NCBI RefSeq assembly: GCF_030433855.1
Contig: NZ_JARUXC010000016.1
Coordinates: 1-64,000, forward strand
From: Agreia sp. PsM10
GTDB taxonomy: Bacteria > Actinomycetota > Actinomycetes > Actinomycetales > Microbacteriaceae
Length of the DNA stretch: 64,000 bases
Reading direction: 5' to 3'
The notes beneath the pieces are model-generated. The model searched no databases and was not told the origin of the DNA. It saw nothing but the letters and a program-made list of their open reading frames with translations. This document shows, one piece after another, positions 9,147 to 17,222 of the stretch. The position numbers were made by a program, and so were the translations under genes. How positions within the stretch are numbered: the first letter of the stretch is position 1; every line of letters starts with the position of its first letter.

Positions 9147-9920
9147 ATGGGTTACATCAAATCTGCCGCTCTGGAAGAGACCGGCTATGTCGTACTCGAT
9201 CGCTACAACAAGGAGATCGACCCCAAGGAGTGGCTCGACATCGAGTATGTCGACTGGAAGTCCTCGGGTGACACCCGGTTCGCGCCCCTCGCGAGCGCCT
9301 TCGGCGACATCGAGTGCAACGGCTTCTGGAACCACAAGCCGCCGCGCACCGACAAGGATGGCGTGTTCATCCCCTCGCAGGTCGAGAAGGCCCCGACCCT
9401 GACCGCCCGCGCCCAGGAGCCCGGCGCCAACATCGGCCGCTGCCGCGTGATCGAGCTGCAGCCCAACAGCTACGCCGACTGCCTCTACAACCTCCACCAG
9501 GACGACAACAACCGCCTGAACCCCGACGGAACCGGTTGGGTCGTTCGCGGCTTCTTCAACCTCACCGACGACACCGACAGCTTCTTCGTTCTGCGCGAGA
9601 ACCGCACCGACCCGAGCGTCGAGTACCGCATCGCGCTTCCGGCCGGAGCCCAGCTCATCATCGACACCCAGCGCCTGTGGCACGCCGCTACCCACCTGGG
9701 CACCGACCCCCGCTACTGCCTGATCACGTCGTGGGAGTCGGGCCCCGAGCTCGACGCCTACATCGAGAAGTACAACGGCCAGAAGCTCGTTCCGAACTTC
9801 GAGGTCGACCAGGAGGTTCTCGACGCCGGTCAGGCCGAGCAGACCCGCCGTCTCGCCGCCCGCGCCGCAGCCCTTGCCGCTCGCGGCCAGGCCGAGAAGC
9901 TCGTGATGAGCGAGGCCTAG
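9147..9920 (+). CDS. Putative 2OG-Fe(II) oxygenase-fold protein
   Basis: A 257-residue soluble protein. It carries an arrangement typical of 2-oxoglutarate/Fe(II) oxygenases: His117-x-Asp119 (NLHQDD), a distal His179 (QRLWHA) and Arg189 ten residues later (DPRYCLITSW). The spacing fits the double-stranded beta-helix fold, in which the His/Asp/His triad binds iron and Arg binds 2-oxoglutarate. The remaining sequence does not match an enzyme I can name, so the substrate is unknown. The C-terminus is Ala/Arg-rich and helical. The gene is monocistronic, with a possible iron box upstream and a strong terminator downstream. Confidence 0.6.
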   Translation: MGYIKSAALEETGYVVLDRYNKEIDPKEWLDIEYVDWKSSGDTRFAPLASAFGDIECNGFWNHKPPRTDKDGVFIPSQVEKAPTLTARAQEPGANIGRCRVIELQPNSYADCLYNLHQDDNNRLNPDGTGWVVRGFFNLTDDTDSFFVLRENRTDPSVEYRIALPAGAQLIIDTQRLWHAATHLGTDPRYCLITSWESGPELDAYIEKYNGQKLVPNFEVDQEVLDAGQAEQTRRLAARAAALAARGQAEKLVMSEA

Positions 9921-9945
9921 GCCTCACCGCTTCACAGCTCACTGA

Positions 9946-9981
9946 GGGGCTCCTTTCCGAATCGGAAGGGAGCCCCTTTTT
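9946..9981 (+). terminator. Rho-independent terminator
   Basis: GGGGCTCC (9946-9953) pairs with GGAGCCCC (9969-9976), extended inward by CTTTCCGA/TCGGAAG, followed by a T-run. It ends the 2OG-oxygenase-like gene. Confidence 0.9.
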
Positions 9982-10050
9982 CGGCGTTGTGGGCAGAGAA
10001 CGACGCGCCCATAATGTTCCTAATAGGAAGATGCACGGACAAAGGAGACC

Positions 10051-10488
10051 ATGATGCCCTCGATACTCACCCCCTACCTCGGCTTTCGCGACAACACGAA
10101 GGAGGCCATGGAGTTCTACCAGTCGGTCTTCGGCGGTGAGCTCACGATGAGCCGCTACGCGGACTTCGGCATGAACGAAGACCCGTCCGAGGCCGACAAG
10201 ATCATGCACGCCCAGCTCGTCGCGCCGGGCCGACTCATCTTCATGGCGGCGGACACCCCGAACAGCATGCCGTTCACCCCGGGCGACGCCTTCTCGGTGT
10301 CGCTCAGCGGCCAGGATGTCGATGAGCTCACGGGGTTCTGGAACGGGCTCAGCGAGGGCGCGAATGTGTTCATGCCGCTCGAGAAGGCGCCGTGGGGTGA
10401 CAGCTTCGGGCAGCTCATCGACCGGTTCGGTGTTCGCTGGATGGTCAACATCGGAGGCTCGCCGACCGAGCCGACGCCCCAGTCCTGA
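10051..10488 (+). CDS. VOC/PhnB-like protein
   Basis: A 145-residue vicinal-oxygen-chelate fold protein of the PhnB/3-demethylubiquinone methyltransferase-like group. Typical signatures are LTPYLGFRDNTKEAMEFYQ and SVFGGEL at the N-terminus, IMHAQL in the middle and PWGDSFGQLIDRFGVRWMVNI at the C-terminus. Proteins of this group bind small molecules or metals, but the specific activity is rarely known. An AAAGGAG ribosome-binding site lies just upstream of the start. It is convergent with the reductase-like gene at 10498. Confidence 0.85.
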   Translation: MMPSILTPYLGFRDNTKEAMEFYQSVFGGELTMSRYADFGMNEDPSEADKIMHAQLVAPGRLIFMAADTPNSMPFTPGDAFSVSLSGQDVDELTGFWNGLSEGANVFMPLEKAPWGDSFGQLIDRFGVRWMVNIGGSPTEPTPQS

Positions 10489-10497
10489 CGCGTTCCA

Positions 10498-11247
10498 CTA
10501 TCGAGCGCGGGCGTACCGGGTCAGCAGCAGTCCGTCCGACTCGAGCACGTGCACGAGTCGCATCCGGCGCACCGCCTCGCTCTCGCCATGCGAGATCCGG
10601 ATGCCCGCCCCGCCTTCCAGGAGCGGGCTGACGGTCAGGCACAGCTCGTCGACGAGGTCGGCGGCGATGAGCGTTCCGAACAGGCTCGGTCCGCCCTCGC
10701 ACAGGATCTGGGGGAGTCCCCGGCCGACGAGCGCGTCGATGATGCGCTGCGGCTCGACATGGTCGTCGCCGCACGAGACGACCTCGGCGACCTCGGCAAG
10801 TGCGTCGCGCGCGCCGGCCGGCGCCGCGGCCGAGGTGAGCACGAGAGGTCGCACGGGGGCCTTCGTGAAGATGTCGCTCGCCGGATCGAGGTCGAGCCGG
10901 CGCGACACCAGGGCGAAAGCCGGCTGCGCTGCCAGGCCGTGCTCCACTCTCCACTGCTCGTCGGCATCCGGCAGTCGCATCGCCCCGTAGCCCTCGGAGC
11001 GCACGGTGCCCGCGCCGACGAGAACCACGTCGGCCAGGCGGCGGAGGGTGTCGAACACGAGCTTGTCTGCGGGGCCGCCGAGCCCGCCGGAGAGTCCCTT
11101 CACCGTGGCGGAGCCGTCGAGGCTCGTCACGAAGTTCACGCGCAGTGTCGGGGTGCTGCGATCGGCGACAGAGTACGCCGAGACGAGGCCGGCCTCGTCG
11201 AGCGCCGCAGCCGCGGGGGAGAGTGCTGAGATGCGGGTTTCGGTCAC
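10498..11247 (-). CDS. RibD C-terminal/pyrimidine reductase-like protein
   Basis: A 249-residue protein of the RibD_C/dihydrofolate-reductase-like fold. The substrate and NADPH-binding segments are visible as LRVNFVTSLDGSATV (about 36-50), FDTLRRLADVVLVGAGTVRSEGYG and, near the C-terminus, ILCEGGPSLFGTLI. Family members reduce a ribosylamino-pyrimidine in riboflavin synthesis or act as stand-alone NADPH reductases of uncertain substrate. No other rib genes are present here, so the latter is more likely. The GTG start lies 19 bp after the FolP-like gene, the last gene of a leftward operon. Confidence 0.8.
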   Translation of the reverse strand: MTETRISALSPAAAALDEAGLVSAYSVADRSTPTLRVNFVTSLDGSATVKGLSGGLGGPADKLVFDTLRRLADVVLVGAGTVRSEGYGAMRLPDADEQWRVEHGLAAQPAFALVSRRLDLDPASDIFTKAPVRPLVLTSAAAPAGARDALAEVAEVVSCGDDHVEPQRIIDALVGRGLPQILCEGGPSLFGTLIAADLVDELCLTVSPLLEGGAGIRISHGESEAVRRMRLVHVLESDGLLLTRYARAR

Positions 11248-11266
11248 GTCGGCCTCGTTCTCGTGG

Positions 11267-12190
11267 TCAGTCGTTCTCGTCGGTCATGTTGTGGCGCAGC
11301 TGCCGCGGTTCACGCAGGCCCAGGATGGCCTCCGTCATGCGCATCGCCTGCACCGATCTCGGCACGTCGTGCATCCTGACGATGCGGGCGCCGAAGAGGG
11401 CGCAGGCCGTAGCCGCGGCCAGGGATGCGTCGCCGCGCTCCTCGCGCGGCGCCTCGATCGACTCGCCCACGAAGTCCTTGTTCGACACGGCCGCGATGGC
11501 GGGCAGTCCGATGCGTGCGATCTCGTCGAAGCGCCGCGTGATCTCGAGGGAGTGCAGGGTGTTCTTGTTGAGATCGTGCCCCGGGTCGATGATGATCTGC
11601 GACTCGGCCACGCCCAGACCCATCGCCACCTCGATGCGTTCCCGCAGAAAGTCCACGACGCTCTGCACCACGTCGTCGTAGCGCGGAGCCGCGTAGGCGG
11701 TGCGCGGCCGGGCGAGGCTGTGGGTGATCACGAGCGTGGCGCCGGTCGACGCCGCGAGTTCGGCCAGCTGCGGGTTCTGCAACCCCGTGGTGTCGTTCAC
11801 CACCGAGGCTCCTGCGGCGATGCACGCCTCGGCGACCTCGGGTCGGAACGTGTCGACCGAGATCACGACATCGGAGCGTGCGGCCACGGCCTGCACGACG
11901 GGAAGCACCCGGTCGAGCTCTTCTGCGGCCGAGACCTCGGGGCCCGGGGCGAACTTGACGCCGCCGATGTCGATCCAGTCGGCTCCGGCCGAGGCCGCGG
12001 CGAGAGCGGCATCGACGGCCCGGTCGAGCGCGAAGGTTCGACCGCGGTCGAAGAAGCTGTCGGGTGTTCTGTTGACGATGGCCATCACCGCGATGCGCGA
12101 GGAGAAGTCGATGGTGCGAGCGCCGAAGGTGCGCACCGGGCTCGTGAGCGGTGGCAGCGGGAACCCGGAGGCCACCGGGGGGATCGTCAT
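11267..12190 (-). CDS. Dihydropteroate synthase-family protein, FolP2-like
   Basis: A 307-residue pterin-binding TIM-barrel protein. It contains VMAIVNRTPDSFFDRGRTF (about 35-53), GADWIDIGGVKFAPG, SVDTFRPEVAEACIAAG, VVNDTTGLQ, IIIDPGHDLNKNT and the C-terminal RMHDVPRSVQAMRM. The wording at the first motif (NRTPDSF rather than NVTPDSF) and the GGV in place of GGEST match mycobacterial FolP2, which is reported not to behave as a normal dihydropteroate synthase. A true folate role is therefore uncertain. It lies between AlkA and the RibD-like reductase in one leftward transcript. Confidence 0.85.
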   Translation of the reverse strand: MTIPPVASGFPLPPLTSPVRTFGARTIDFSSRIAVMAIVNRTPDSFFDRGRTFALDRAVDAALAAASAGADWIDIGGVKFAPGPEVSAAEELDRVLPVVQAVAARSDVVISVDTFRPEVAEACIAAGASVVNDTTGLQNPQLAELAASTGATLVITHSLARPRTAYAAPRYDDVVQSVVDFLRERIEVAMGLGVAESQIIIDPGHDLNKNTLHSLEITRRFDEIARIGLPAIAAVSNKDFVGESIEAPREERGDASLAAATACALFGARIVRMHDVPRSVQAMRMTEAILGLREPRQLRHNMTDEND

Positions 12191-12217
12191 GGTTCCATCA
12201 TGCCTGCGCGGCGACGG

Positions 12218-13084
12218 TCAGGAGAACGCGGCGGCTGTCCAGATGTGGATGAGCGCGTACGACCGGATCGGCCGCCAGGGCTCGGCCATGCGCTCGGCCT
12301 CGGCGGCCGTGCGCACTCCGAGCGCCCGCCTCAGAACGAGGTCGCCCGCCGGATACGCGTCGCGATCGCCGAGCGCTCGAACGGCGAGATAGTCGGCCGT
12401 CCATGGTCCGACGCCCGGAATGGCGAGCAGCGCCGCTCGGGTGGCCGCCAGGTCGACAGAGGGACTCAGATCGAGCCCGTCGGACGAGGCCTGCGCGACC
12501 GCGTGCAGCGTCCTCGTCCGTGCTCCCGTGAGACCGATCGTGCGCTGCAGATCGTCGACCGGAATCGACGCGACGACCGCGGCCGGGGGGAAGATCATCA
12601 GCGAATCCGGCCCCGGCTCGCCGTAGGCCGCGACGAGGCGTCCGGCGAAGGTGCGCGCCGAGGCGAGGGACACCTGCTGACCGAGCACCGTCGTGAGGGC
12701 GGCCTCGTATCCGTCGGGGTGGCCGATCACGCGGAGGCCGGGCCGGGCCGCGACCAGCGGGCCCAGTCTCGGGTCGCGACCGCAGGCATCCACGATTCTC
12801 GACGGCTCGAGATCGAGGTCGAGCCACGCACGAACGATGGATGCGATGGCCTCGACATCGCGCGCGTCGCCGCTCGAGACGGTCGCCCTCACCGAGGTCT
12901 CCCCGAGCTCGACGCGAACGGCGACCGGCCCGCTGGGTGCGGTGATGATCCGCGTGACGGAGAAGTCGGGCAGGTCGACCCGTTCCGACCCGGGCACGGC
13001 GTGCGCCGCGATCAGCGCCAGCGCCTTCTCACGCTCGTACGGAGGAAAGAAGGGCAGTTCGACGGTGGCCCCGTCGCCCGTCAT
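12218..13084 (-). CDS. alkA: DNA-3-methyladenine glycosylase II (AlkA)
   Basis: A 288-residue base-excision repair glycosylase that removes alkylated purines from DNA. The AlkA N-terminal domain (about 5-105) precedes the helix-hairpin-helix/GPD region. Landmarks are VLGQQVSLASARTFAGRLV, the hairpin AIPGVGPWTADYLAVRALGD, and the catalytic-loop Asp in YPAGDLVLRRALG. The C-terminal WRPIRSYALIHIW is also typical. The ATG at 13084 follows the LLM oxidoreductase stop by seven bases, consistent with one operon. There is no Ada or methyltransferase domain fused to it. Confidence 0.9.
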   Translation of the reverse strand: MTGDGATVELPFFPPYEREKALALIAAHAVPGSERVDLPDFSVTRIITAPSGPVAVRVELGETSVRATVSSGDARDVEAIASIVRAWLDLDLEPSRIVDACGRDPRLGPLVAARPGLRVIGHPDGYEAALTTVLGQQVSLASARTFAGRLVAAYGEPGPDSLMIFPPAAVVASIPVDDLQRTIGLTGARTRTLHAVAQASSDGLDLSPSVDLAATRAALLAIPGVGPWTADYLAVRALGDRDAYPAGDLVLRRALGVRTAAEAERMAEPWRPIRSYALIHIWTAAAFS

Positions 13085-13091
13085 CGCCGCG

Positions 13092-14042
13092 TCACAGGGC
13101 GCGTGCGAGCGAGTCGAGACGGGAGAGCGGGTCGGTGCCGGCGGGGATGAACACGACGCTCGTGGCTCCGCTGGCGTGCAGTTCGGCGATGCGGTCGCGC
13201 ACCCGACCGGGTGTTCCGGTCAGGGCGAGCGCGTCGACCCACTCGTCGGGGAGCGCCGCCACGAAATCGGCCCGTGTCGCCGACCGCTCGCGCAGCGCCG
13301 CGAACTCCGCGGCGAAGGGAAGCGGCGCGATGTGCGGAGCCCAGTCGGGCTCGCCGATCCACTCCAGGGCGGGGCGGGCGAGTTCGCGGGCGACGGACAG
13401 GTCGTCGTCGACCGAGGCCACGTTGTAGACCACGACGCTGTGCGGGCCGACGGCATCGATGTGGCCGAGTGCAGCTGCCAGATATTCGGGAGTGACCGGC
13501 TCCGCCAGGATCGTGCCGTCGGCGGATCGGCCCGACACGGCGAGAGACTTGGGCCCCCGCACTCCGGCGAGAACCGGAGGAGCGATCGCGGCGGGGCTCT
13601 CGAGCCGGGCTCCGTCGATCTTCACGTAGCGCCCGTCGACCTCGAGCCGCTCGCCGGCGAGGAGGGTGCGCAGCGCGGTGAGCTGCTCGTCGAGCATCGT
13701 CAGGATGCTTGCCGGCTTGTCTCCGACCTGCTGCATCCACACGGGCATTCCGTGCCCGATTCCGAGCAGCAGGCGGTCGGGGTAGATCTCGGCGAGCGTG
13801 TTCGCCTCGAGCGCCGTGAACGCGGCGTTGCGCACGGGCGCCGGCAGAATGCCGATGCCGACCCGGATGCTCCGGGTCGAGGCCAGGGCGACGGCCGCCT
13901 GCGCGAATCCGCCGCGGAAGAAGCAGTCCTCGACGACCCAGAGTTCGTCGAACCCGAGCTGCTCGGCCTTCTGCACGAACGGCACGATCTGGTGGGCAGG
14001 GAGGTCGCGGGGCAGCATGATGCCGACGGTGGCAGTGGTCAC
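13092..14042 (-). CDS. LLM-class (probably F420-dependent) oxidoreductase
   Basis: A 316-residue bacterial-luciferase-like TIM-barrel oxidoreductase. The N-terminus reads VTTATVGIMLPRDLPAH, followed by AEQLGFDELWVVED, the strand RIRVGIGILPAPVRN-like region, and the phosphate-binding LLLGIGHG. The C-terminal GTPGRVRDRIAELHASGATSV is typical of F420-dependent members. The cofactor is inferred from F420 genes in this genome (59-60.6 kb); FMN use cannot be excluded. The GTG at 14042 is chosen because upstream sequence belongs to the TetR gene, whose stop is 10 bp away. The substrate is unknown. Confidence 0.8.
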   Translation of the reverse strand: MTTATVGIMLPRDLPAHQIVPFVQKAEQLGFDELWVVEDCFFRGGFAQAAVALASTRSIRVGIGILPAPVRNAAFTALEANTLAEIYPDRLLLGIGHGMPVWMQQVGDKPASILTMLDEQLTALRTLLAGERLEVDGRYVKIDGARLESPAAIAPPVLAGVRGPKSLAVSGRSADGTILAEPVTPEYLAAALGHIDAVGPHSVVVYNVASVDDDLSVARELARPALEWIGEPDWAPHIAPLPFAAEFAALRERSATRADFVAALPDEWVDALALTGTPGRVRDRIAELHASGATSVVFIPAGTDPLSRLDSLARAL

Positions 14043-14052
14043 GACTACAACC

Positions 14053-14664
14053 CTAGATGCCTCGATCAGCCGACGGGTCGAGCAGGGCGGCGAGCGCGGG
14101 GCGTGTCTCGTCGAGCGTGATGTGGCCGGCGACGACGAGCTCGGCAAGGCCATGCACCGCTCCCCACACGCCCGTGGTCAGAGCGACGACTGTCTCTCGG
14201 GACGCCGTCGGGATGGTCGCGGAGGTCACCCGCGCCAGGATGTCTTCGACCGCGGCGATCAGCGGCGCCATCTCGGCAGAGGGCGAGCCCGGAACGCAGA
14301 CCGCGGGGTCGTAGATGATGCGGAATCGCTCGGGGTACCGGGCCGCATACTCGATGTAGGCCGCACCGACGGCCACGAGGTGCGCGCGCGGGGAGTCGGT
14401 GGGAGCGAGGTCTGCCTGTGCCCTCGTCAATGAATCGAGCAGCTCGGCCATGCTGCGTTCGCTCAGCCGCTTGAGCAGGGCGGTCCTGTCTCCGAAGTGA
14501 TGGTACGGCGCGTTGTGGCTCACGCCGGCGACCCGAGCGACCTCCCGCAGGCTCAACTCGGTGTGCCCGGTGGTGCGCATGAGGTCGAGCGCCGCGTCTT
14601 CGAGTGCCGGCTTGAGGCTTCCGTGGTGATACGCACTGTCTGATCTTGACACGAGCAAGATCAT
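14053..14664 (-). CDS. TetR/AcrR-family regulator
   Basis: A 203-residue repressor with an N-terminal helix-turn-helix (about 20-60: LSLREVARVAGVSHNAPYHHFGDRTALLKRL) and a C-terminal ligand domain containing TTGVWGAVHGLAELV. Family members of this shape usually start near SRSDSAYHHGSLK, so the GTG at 14652 is an alternative start that removes four residues. It is divergent from the flavodoxin-fold reductase, and the likely target sites are inverted repeats at 14641-14663 and 14690-14702. It probably controls both the reductase and its own operon (LLM, alkA, folP-like, reductase-like). Confidence 0.85.
   Translation of the reverse strand: MILLVSRSDSAYHHGSLKPALEDAALDLMRTTGHTELSLREVARVAGVSHNAPYHHFGDRTALLKRLSERSMAELLDSLTRAQADLAPTDSPRAHLVAVGAAYIEYAARYPERFRIIYDPAVCVPGSPSAEMAPLIAAVEDILARVTSATIPTASRETVVALTTGVWGAVHGLAELVVAGHITLDETRPALAALLDPSADRGI
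14641..14663. promoter_or_regulatory. Inverted repeat at tetR start (candidate operator)
   Basis: TGATCTTG (14641-14648) and CAAGATCA (14656-14663) are perfect eight-base arms with a seven-base spacer. They overlap the TetR start codons, which would suit autoregulation. Confidence 0.4.
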
Positions 14665-14689
14665 ATCCTACGGTCGAGTTCAGGCAATG

Positions 14690-14702
14690 TGGACAGTGTC
14701 CA
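14690..14702. promoter_or_regulatory. Palindrome between tetR and reductase (candidate operator)
   Basis: TGGACAGTGTCCA is a perfect 6-1-6 palindrome in the divergent intergenic region, 58 bases before the reductase start. Its size and place fit a TetR operator. Confidence 0.5.
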
Positions 14703-14759
14703 GATCAGGGCGACCCGCCCGCCTTTCTCCCTCCCACTTCACACGAGAGACGAACAGAT

Positions 14760-15359
14760 ATGACCACCCTGATCATCGACGGCCATCCCAACCCCGACTC
14801 GCTGTGTGCGGAGATCGCCCGGCGTTACTCCGTGGCGCACGGCGACGCGCGCGTGCTCGCGCTGCGCGACCTCGAGTTCGACCACAACATGCGGTTCGGA
14901 TACACCAGAAGACAGGAGCTGGAGCCCGACCTGCAGCGCGCGTGGCAGCTGCTGCTCGACGCCGACCACGTTGTGGTGGTCACGCCGGTCTGGTGGGGCT
15001 CGGTACCAGCCCTGCTGAAGGGCTTCTTCGATCGACTGCTGCTGCCTCGTCGGGCCTACCGCATCAAGCCCAACGGTCTGCCCGAAGGTCTGCTCTCGGG
15101 CAGAACCGGCCGGGTGATCGTGACCACCGATTCTCCCTGGTGGTACCTGCGGCTGGCGGGCGACACCACCATGCGTCATGTTCGACAGACGACGCTGGGT
15201 TTCTGCGGCATCCGGCCCGTCCATGCCACGCGACTGGGACCAGTGAAGGGCTCGAGCGACGAACTCCGTGCGAGATGGCTTGCGAAAGTCGAGCGGCTGG
15301 GGCGCACCGACGCCGAGCGGCGCTCGGGCGTCGAGAGGTCGAAACCAGTGAAAGCCTGA
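14760..15359 (+). CDS. NAD(P)H-dependent oxidoreductase, flavodoxin-like fold
   Basis: A 199-residue protein of the NQO1/KefF-type flavodoxin fold that probably reduces quinones or other electrophiles with NAD(P)H. Landmarks are MTTLIIDGHPNPDSLCAEIA at the N-terminus, DHVVVVTPVWWGSVPALLKGFFDRL (about 69-93) and VTTDSPWWYLRL. The ATG at 14760 has GAGAGACG upstream. The gene is divergent from a TetR regulator, a typical arrangement for an inducible detoxifying reductase. Confidence 0.85.
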   Translation: MTTLIIDGHPNPDSLCAEIARRYSVAHGDARVLALRDLEFDHNMRFGYTRRQELEPDLQRAWQLLLDADHVVVVTPVWWGSVPALLKGFFDRLLLPRRAYRIKPNGLPEGLLSGRTGRVIVTTDSPWWYLRLAGDTTMRHVRQTTLGFCGIRPVHATRLGPVKGSSDELRARWLAKVERLGRTDAERRSGVERSKPVKA

Positions 15360-15397
15360 TCGCCCCCTTCGATGCCGACATCTCTCATACTGGTGTC

Positions 15398-16615
15398 GTG
15401 ACTTCCCTCTCCGTCGTTCTCCGCTCTGCTCTGGCGCTCGTTCTGCTCGTGTCGCTGTCGGGATGCGTGGACTCGCTCGAGCGCCGGGCGGTCGAGGGTG
15501 GTATCGAAGACGACAGCGCGGCCGAGTTCTACGACATCACGCAGCCCGTCGAGGCGGGTTCTCCCGGAGACATCATCAAGTCCGAGCGCCTGCTCGGCGC
15601 GCCCGACGGATCGATCGCCTGGCGCGTGGTCTACCACTCGGTCGACGTGCTCGGGAAGGATGTGCCCGTGTCGGGCATCATCGTGGCCCCGACGGGCGAC
15701 GCCCCGGCCGGAGGACGACCCATCGTGTCGTGGGGGCACCCCACCACAGGGTCATCGAAGGACTGCGCGCCGTCGGTGGGAGTCGACCCCTTTCTTCTGA
15801 TGGAGGGGGTGACCTCGCTGCTCGAGGCCGGCTACGTCGTGGCATCGACGGATTATCCGGGCATGGGGGTGGATGGGCCGAACGCGTACCTGATCGGAGT
15901 GAGCGAGGGCCACAGCGTGCTCGATGCCGCCCGGGTGGCCCGTCAGCTCGACGAGGCTGGAGCGGGTGACGAGCTGCTGCTATGGGGTCACTCACAGGGT
16001 GGCCACGCGGCCCTGTTCGCGGCGCAGGAGGCCGCGAGCTATGCGCCGGAACTGAAGCTGCAGGCCGTGGCGGTCGCCGCTCCGGCCACCAAACTCGCCG
16101 AGCTGCTCGACGATGACATCGGCACGGCATCCGGAGTGACCCTGGCGTCGTACGCGTTCGAGGCCTACGCCGAGGTCTACGGCCCGACGACGCCGGGCGC
16201 CGAGCTGTCGACGATCCTCACCCCGGAGGCACTCGCGGCGGCTCCCGCCCTGGCGAAGCTCTGCAACCTAGGCCAGCACAAAGAAACGAGTGCCGACGCC
16301 GAGAAGCTGGTCGACACATTCCTCACGAACGACCCGAGCCGCACCGAGCCGTGGGCTACCCTGCTCAGCGAGAACACACCGGGCGCGCAGACCATGGGGG
16401 TGCCGGTCTACATTGCGCAGGGGCTGGCAGACACGACGGTGAACCCCGCGGTCACCACGACCTTCGCTGCTGAGAGGTGCGCTGCCGGCGAGTCGATCAC
16501 GTTCGAGACCTTTGCCGGAGTAACACACGGGCAGATCGCCAACAAGGCCGTGCCGAGGGTGCTGGCGTTCTTCGAGGGCGCCCTCACGCAGAAACCGGTC
16601 GCATCCACCTGCTGA
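15398..16615 (+). CDS. Secreted lipase lipoprotein (LIP family)
   Basis: A 405-residue alpha/beta-hydrolase resembling secretory lipases. A lipoprotein signal peptide ends in LSGC, with Cys23 as the lipidation site. The nucleophile elbow is GHSQGG (LLLWGHSQGGHAALF). The acid residue is likely Asp in GLADTTVNP, and the His is in GVTHGQI near the C-terminus. It should hydrolyse ester substrates at the outer face of the membrane. The GTG at 15398 gives the expected signal peptide; there is no good ribosome-binding site. The stop codon lies inside the loop of a long hairpin. Confidence 0.85.
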   Translation: MTSLSVVLRSALALVLLVSLSGCVDSLERRAVEGGIEDDSAAEFYDITQPVEAGSPGDIIKSERLLGAPDGSIAWRVVYHSVDVLGKDVPVSGIIVAPTGDAPAGGRPIVSWGHPTTGSSKDCAPSVGVDPFLLMEGVTSLLEAGYVVASTDYPGMGVDGPNAYLIGVSEGHSVLDAARVARQLDEAGAGDELLLWGHSQGGHAALFAAQEAASYAPELKLQAVAVAAPATKLAELLDDDIGTASGVTLASYAFEAYAEVYGPTTPGAELSTILTPEALAAAPALAKLCNLGQHKETSADAEKLVDTFLTNDPSRTEPWATLLSENTPGAQTMGVPVYIAQGLADTTVNPAVTTTFAAERCAAGESITFETFAGVTHGQIANKAVPRVLAFFEGALTQKPVASTC

Positions 16616-16633
16616 GGGTGGATGCGACCGGTT
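16593..16633. terminator. Hairpin spanning the lipase stop codon
   Basis: Seventeen bases (16593-16609, AACCGGTCGCATCCACC) pair perfectly with 16617-16633 across a seven-base loop that holds the TGA of the lipase gene. It separates convergent genes and is a likely bidirectional terminator, but it lacks a T-run. Confidence 0.6.
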
Positions 16634-16654
16634 CGGTCGTCACGTGGGCGAGGG

Positions 16655-17089
16655 TCAGGCGGCCTTTGCGAAGCCGTCGGCAGGCGACTGGCGCTGGCGC
16701 TCGCTCCAGCCGAGGTCTTCGGCCACTCGGGTGTCGCGCTCGACACGCATCTCGTCTCCGATGCGCACATCGGGCTCGATGCGCGAGTTGCTGCCCAGCC
16801 GTGCTCCGCGGCCCACGAGCACCCCGCGGCCGATGTGCACGTTCGCCCCGACGAAGACTCCGTCGGCGAGCGCCGCCCCGCGATCGACCCAGCTGCCCGC
16901 GCCGACCCATGCGTTCTGCCCGACCCGGGCATCCGACTCGACGTAGGCCGACGAATCGATGAACGCGCTCGGGTGCACCTTGGCTCCGGATGCCACGCGG
17001 CCGCGCCCGTTCAGGTGGCGCCGGTACTTCGTGACGACGCCGGACTCGTCTTCAATCTCTTCTATTGGTCTGGTCACTTGTGCCTCCAT
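16655..17089 (-). CDS. Hexapeptide-repeat (left-handed beta-helix) protein
   Basis: A 144-residue protein with about ten imperfect hexapeptide turns between residues 31 and 122 (for example VHPSAFIDSSAYVESDARVG, then VHIGRGVLVGRGARLG). Such repeats fold into the left-handed beta-helix of acyltransferases and gamma-carbonic anhydrases. No catalytic His triplet or extra domain is evident, so it may be a structural or partner protein rather than an enzyme. A ribosome-binding site GGAGG-like stretch is within the start region. It stands alone and is convergent with the lipase gene. Confidence 0.75.
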   Translation of the reverse strand: MEAQVTRPIEEIEDESGVVTKYRRHLNGRGRVASGAKVHPSAFIDSSAYVESDARVGQNAWVGAGSWVDRGAALADGVFVGANVHIGRGVLVGRGARLGSNSRIEPDVRIGDEMRVERDTRVAEDLGWSERQRQSPADGFAKAA

Positions 17090-17222
17090 CTACAGCCGTT
17101 CTCACGACTCGATAGAGATAACACACAAGGGGCGAAGAGGATTCCCGCCGGCCGACCCCATTGCGCTTTGCGAAAACTCAACCCCCTTTCCGCGTCATCC
17201 GCGCGGGCGTAACGTCAGCCGC

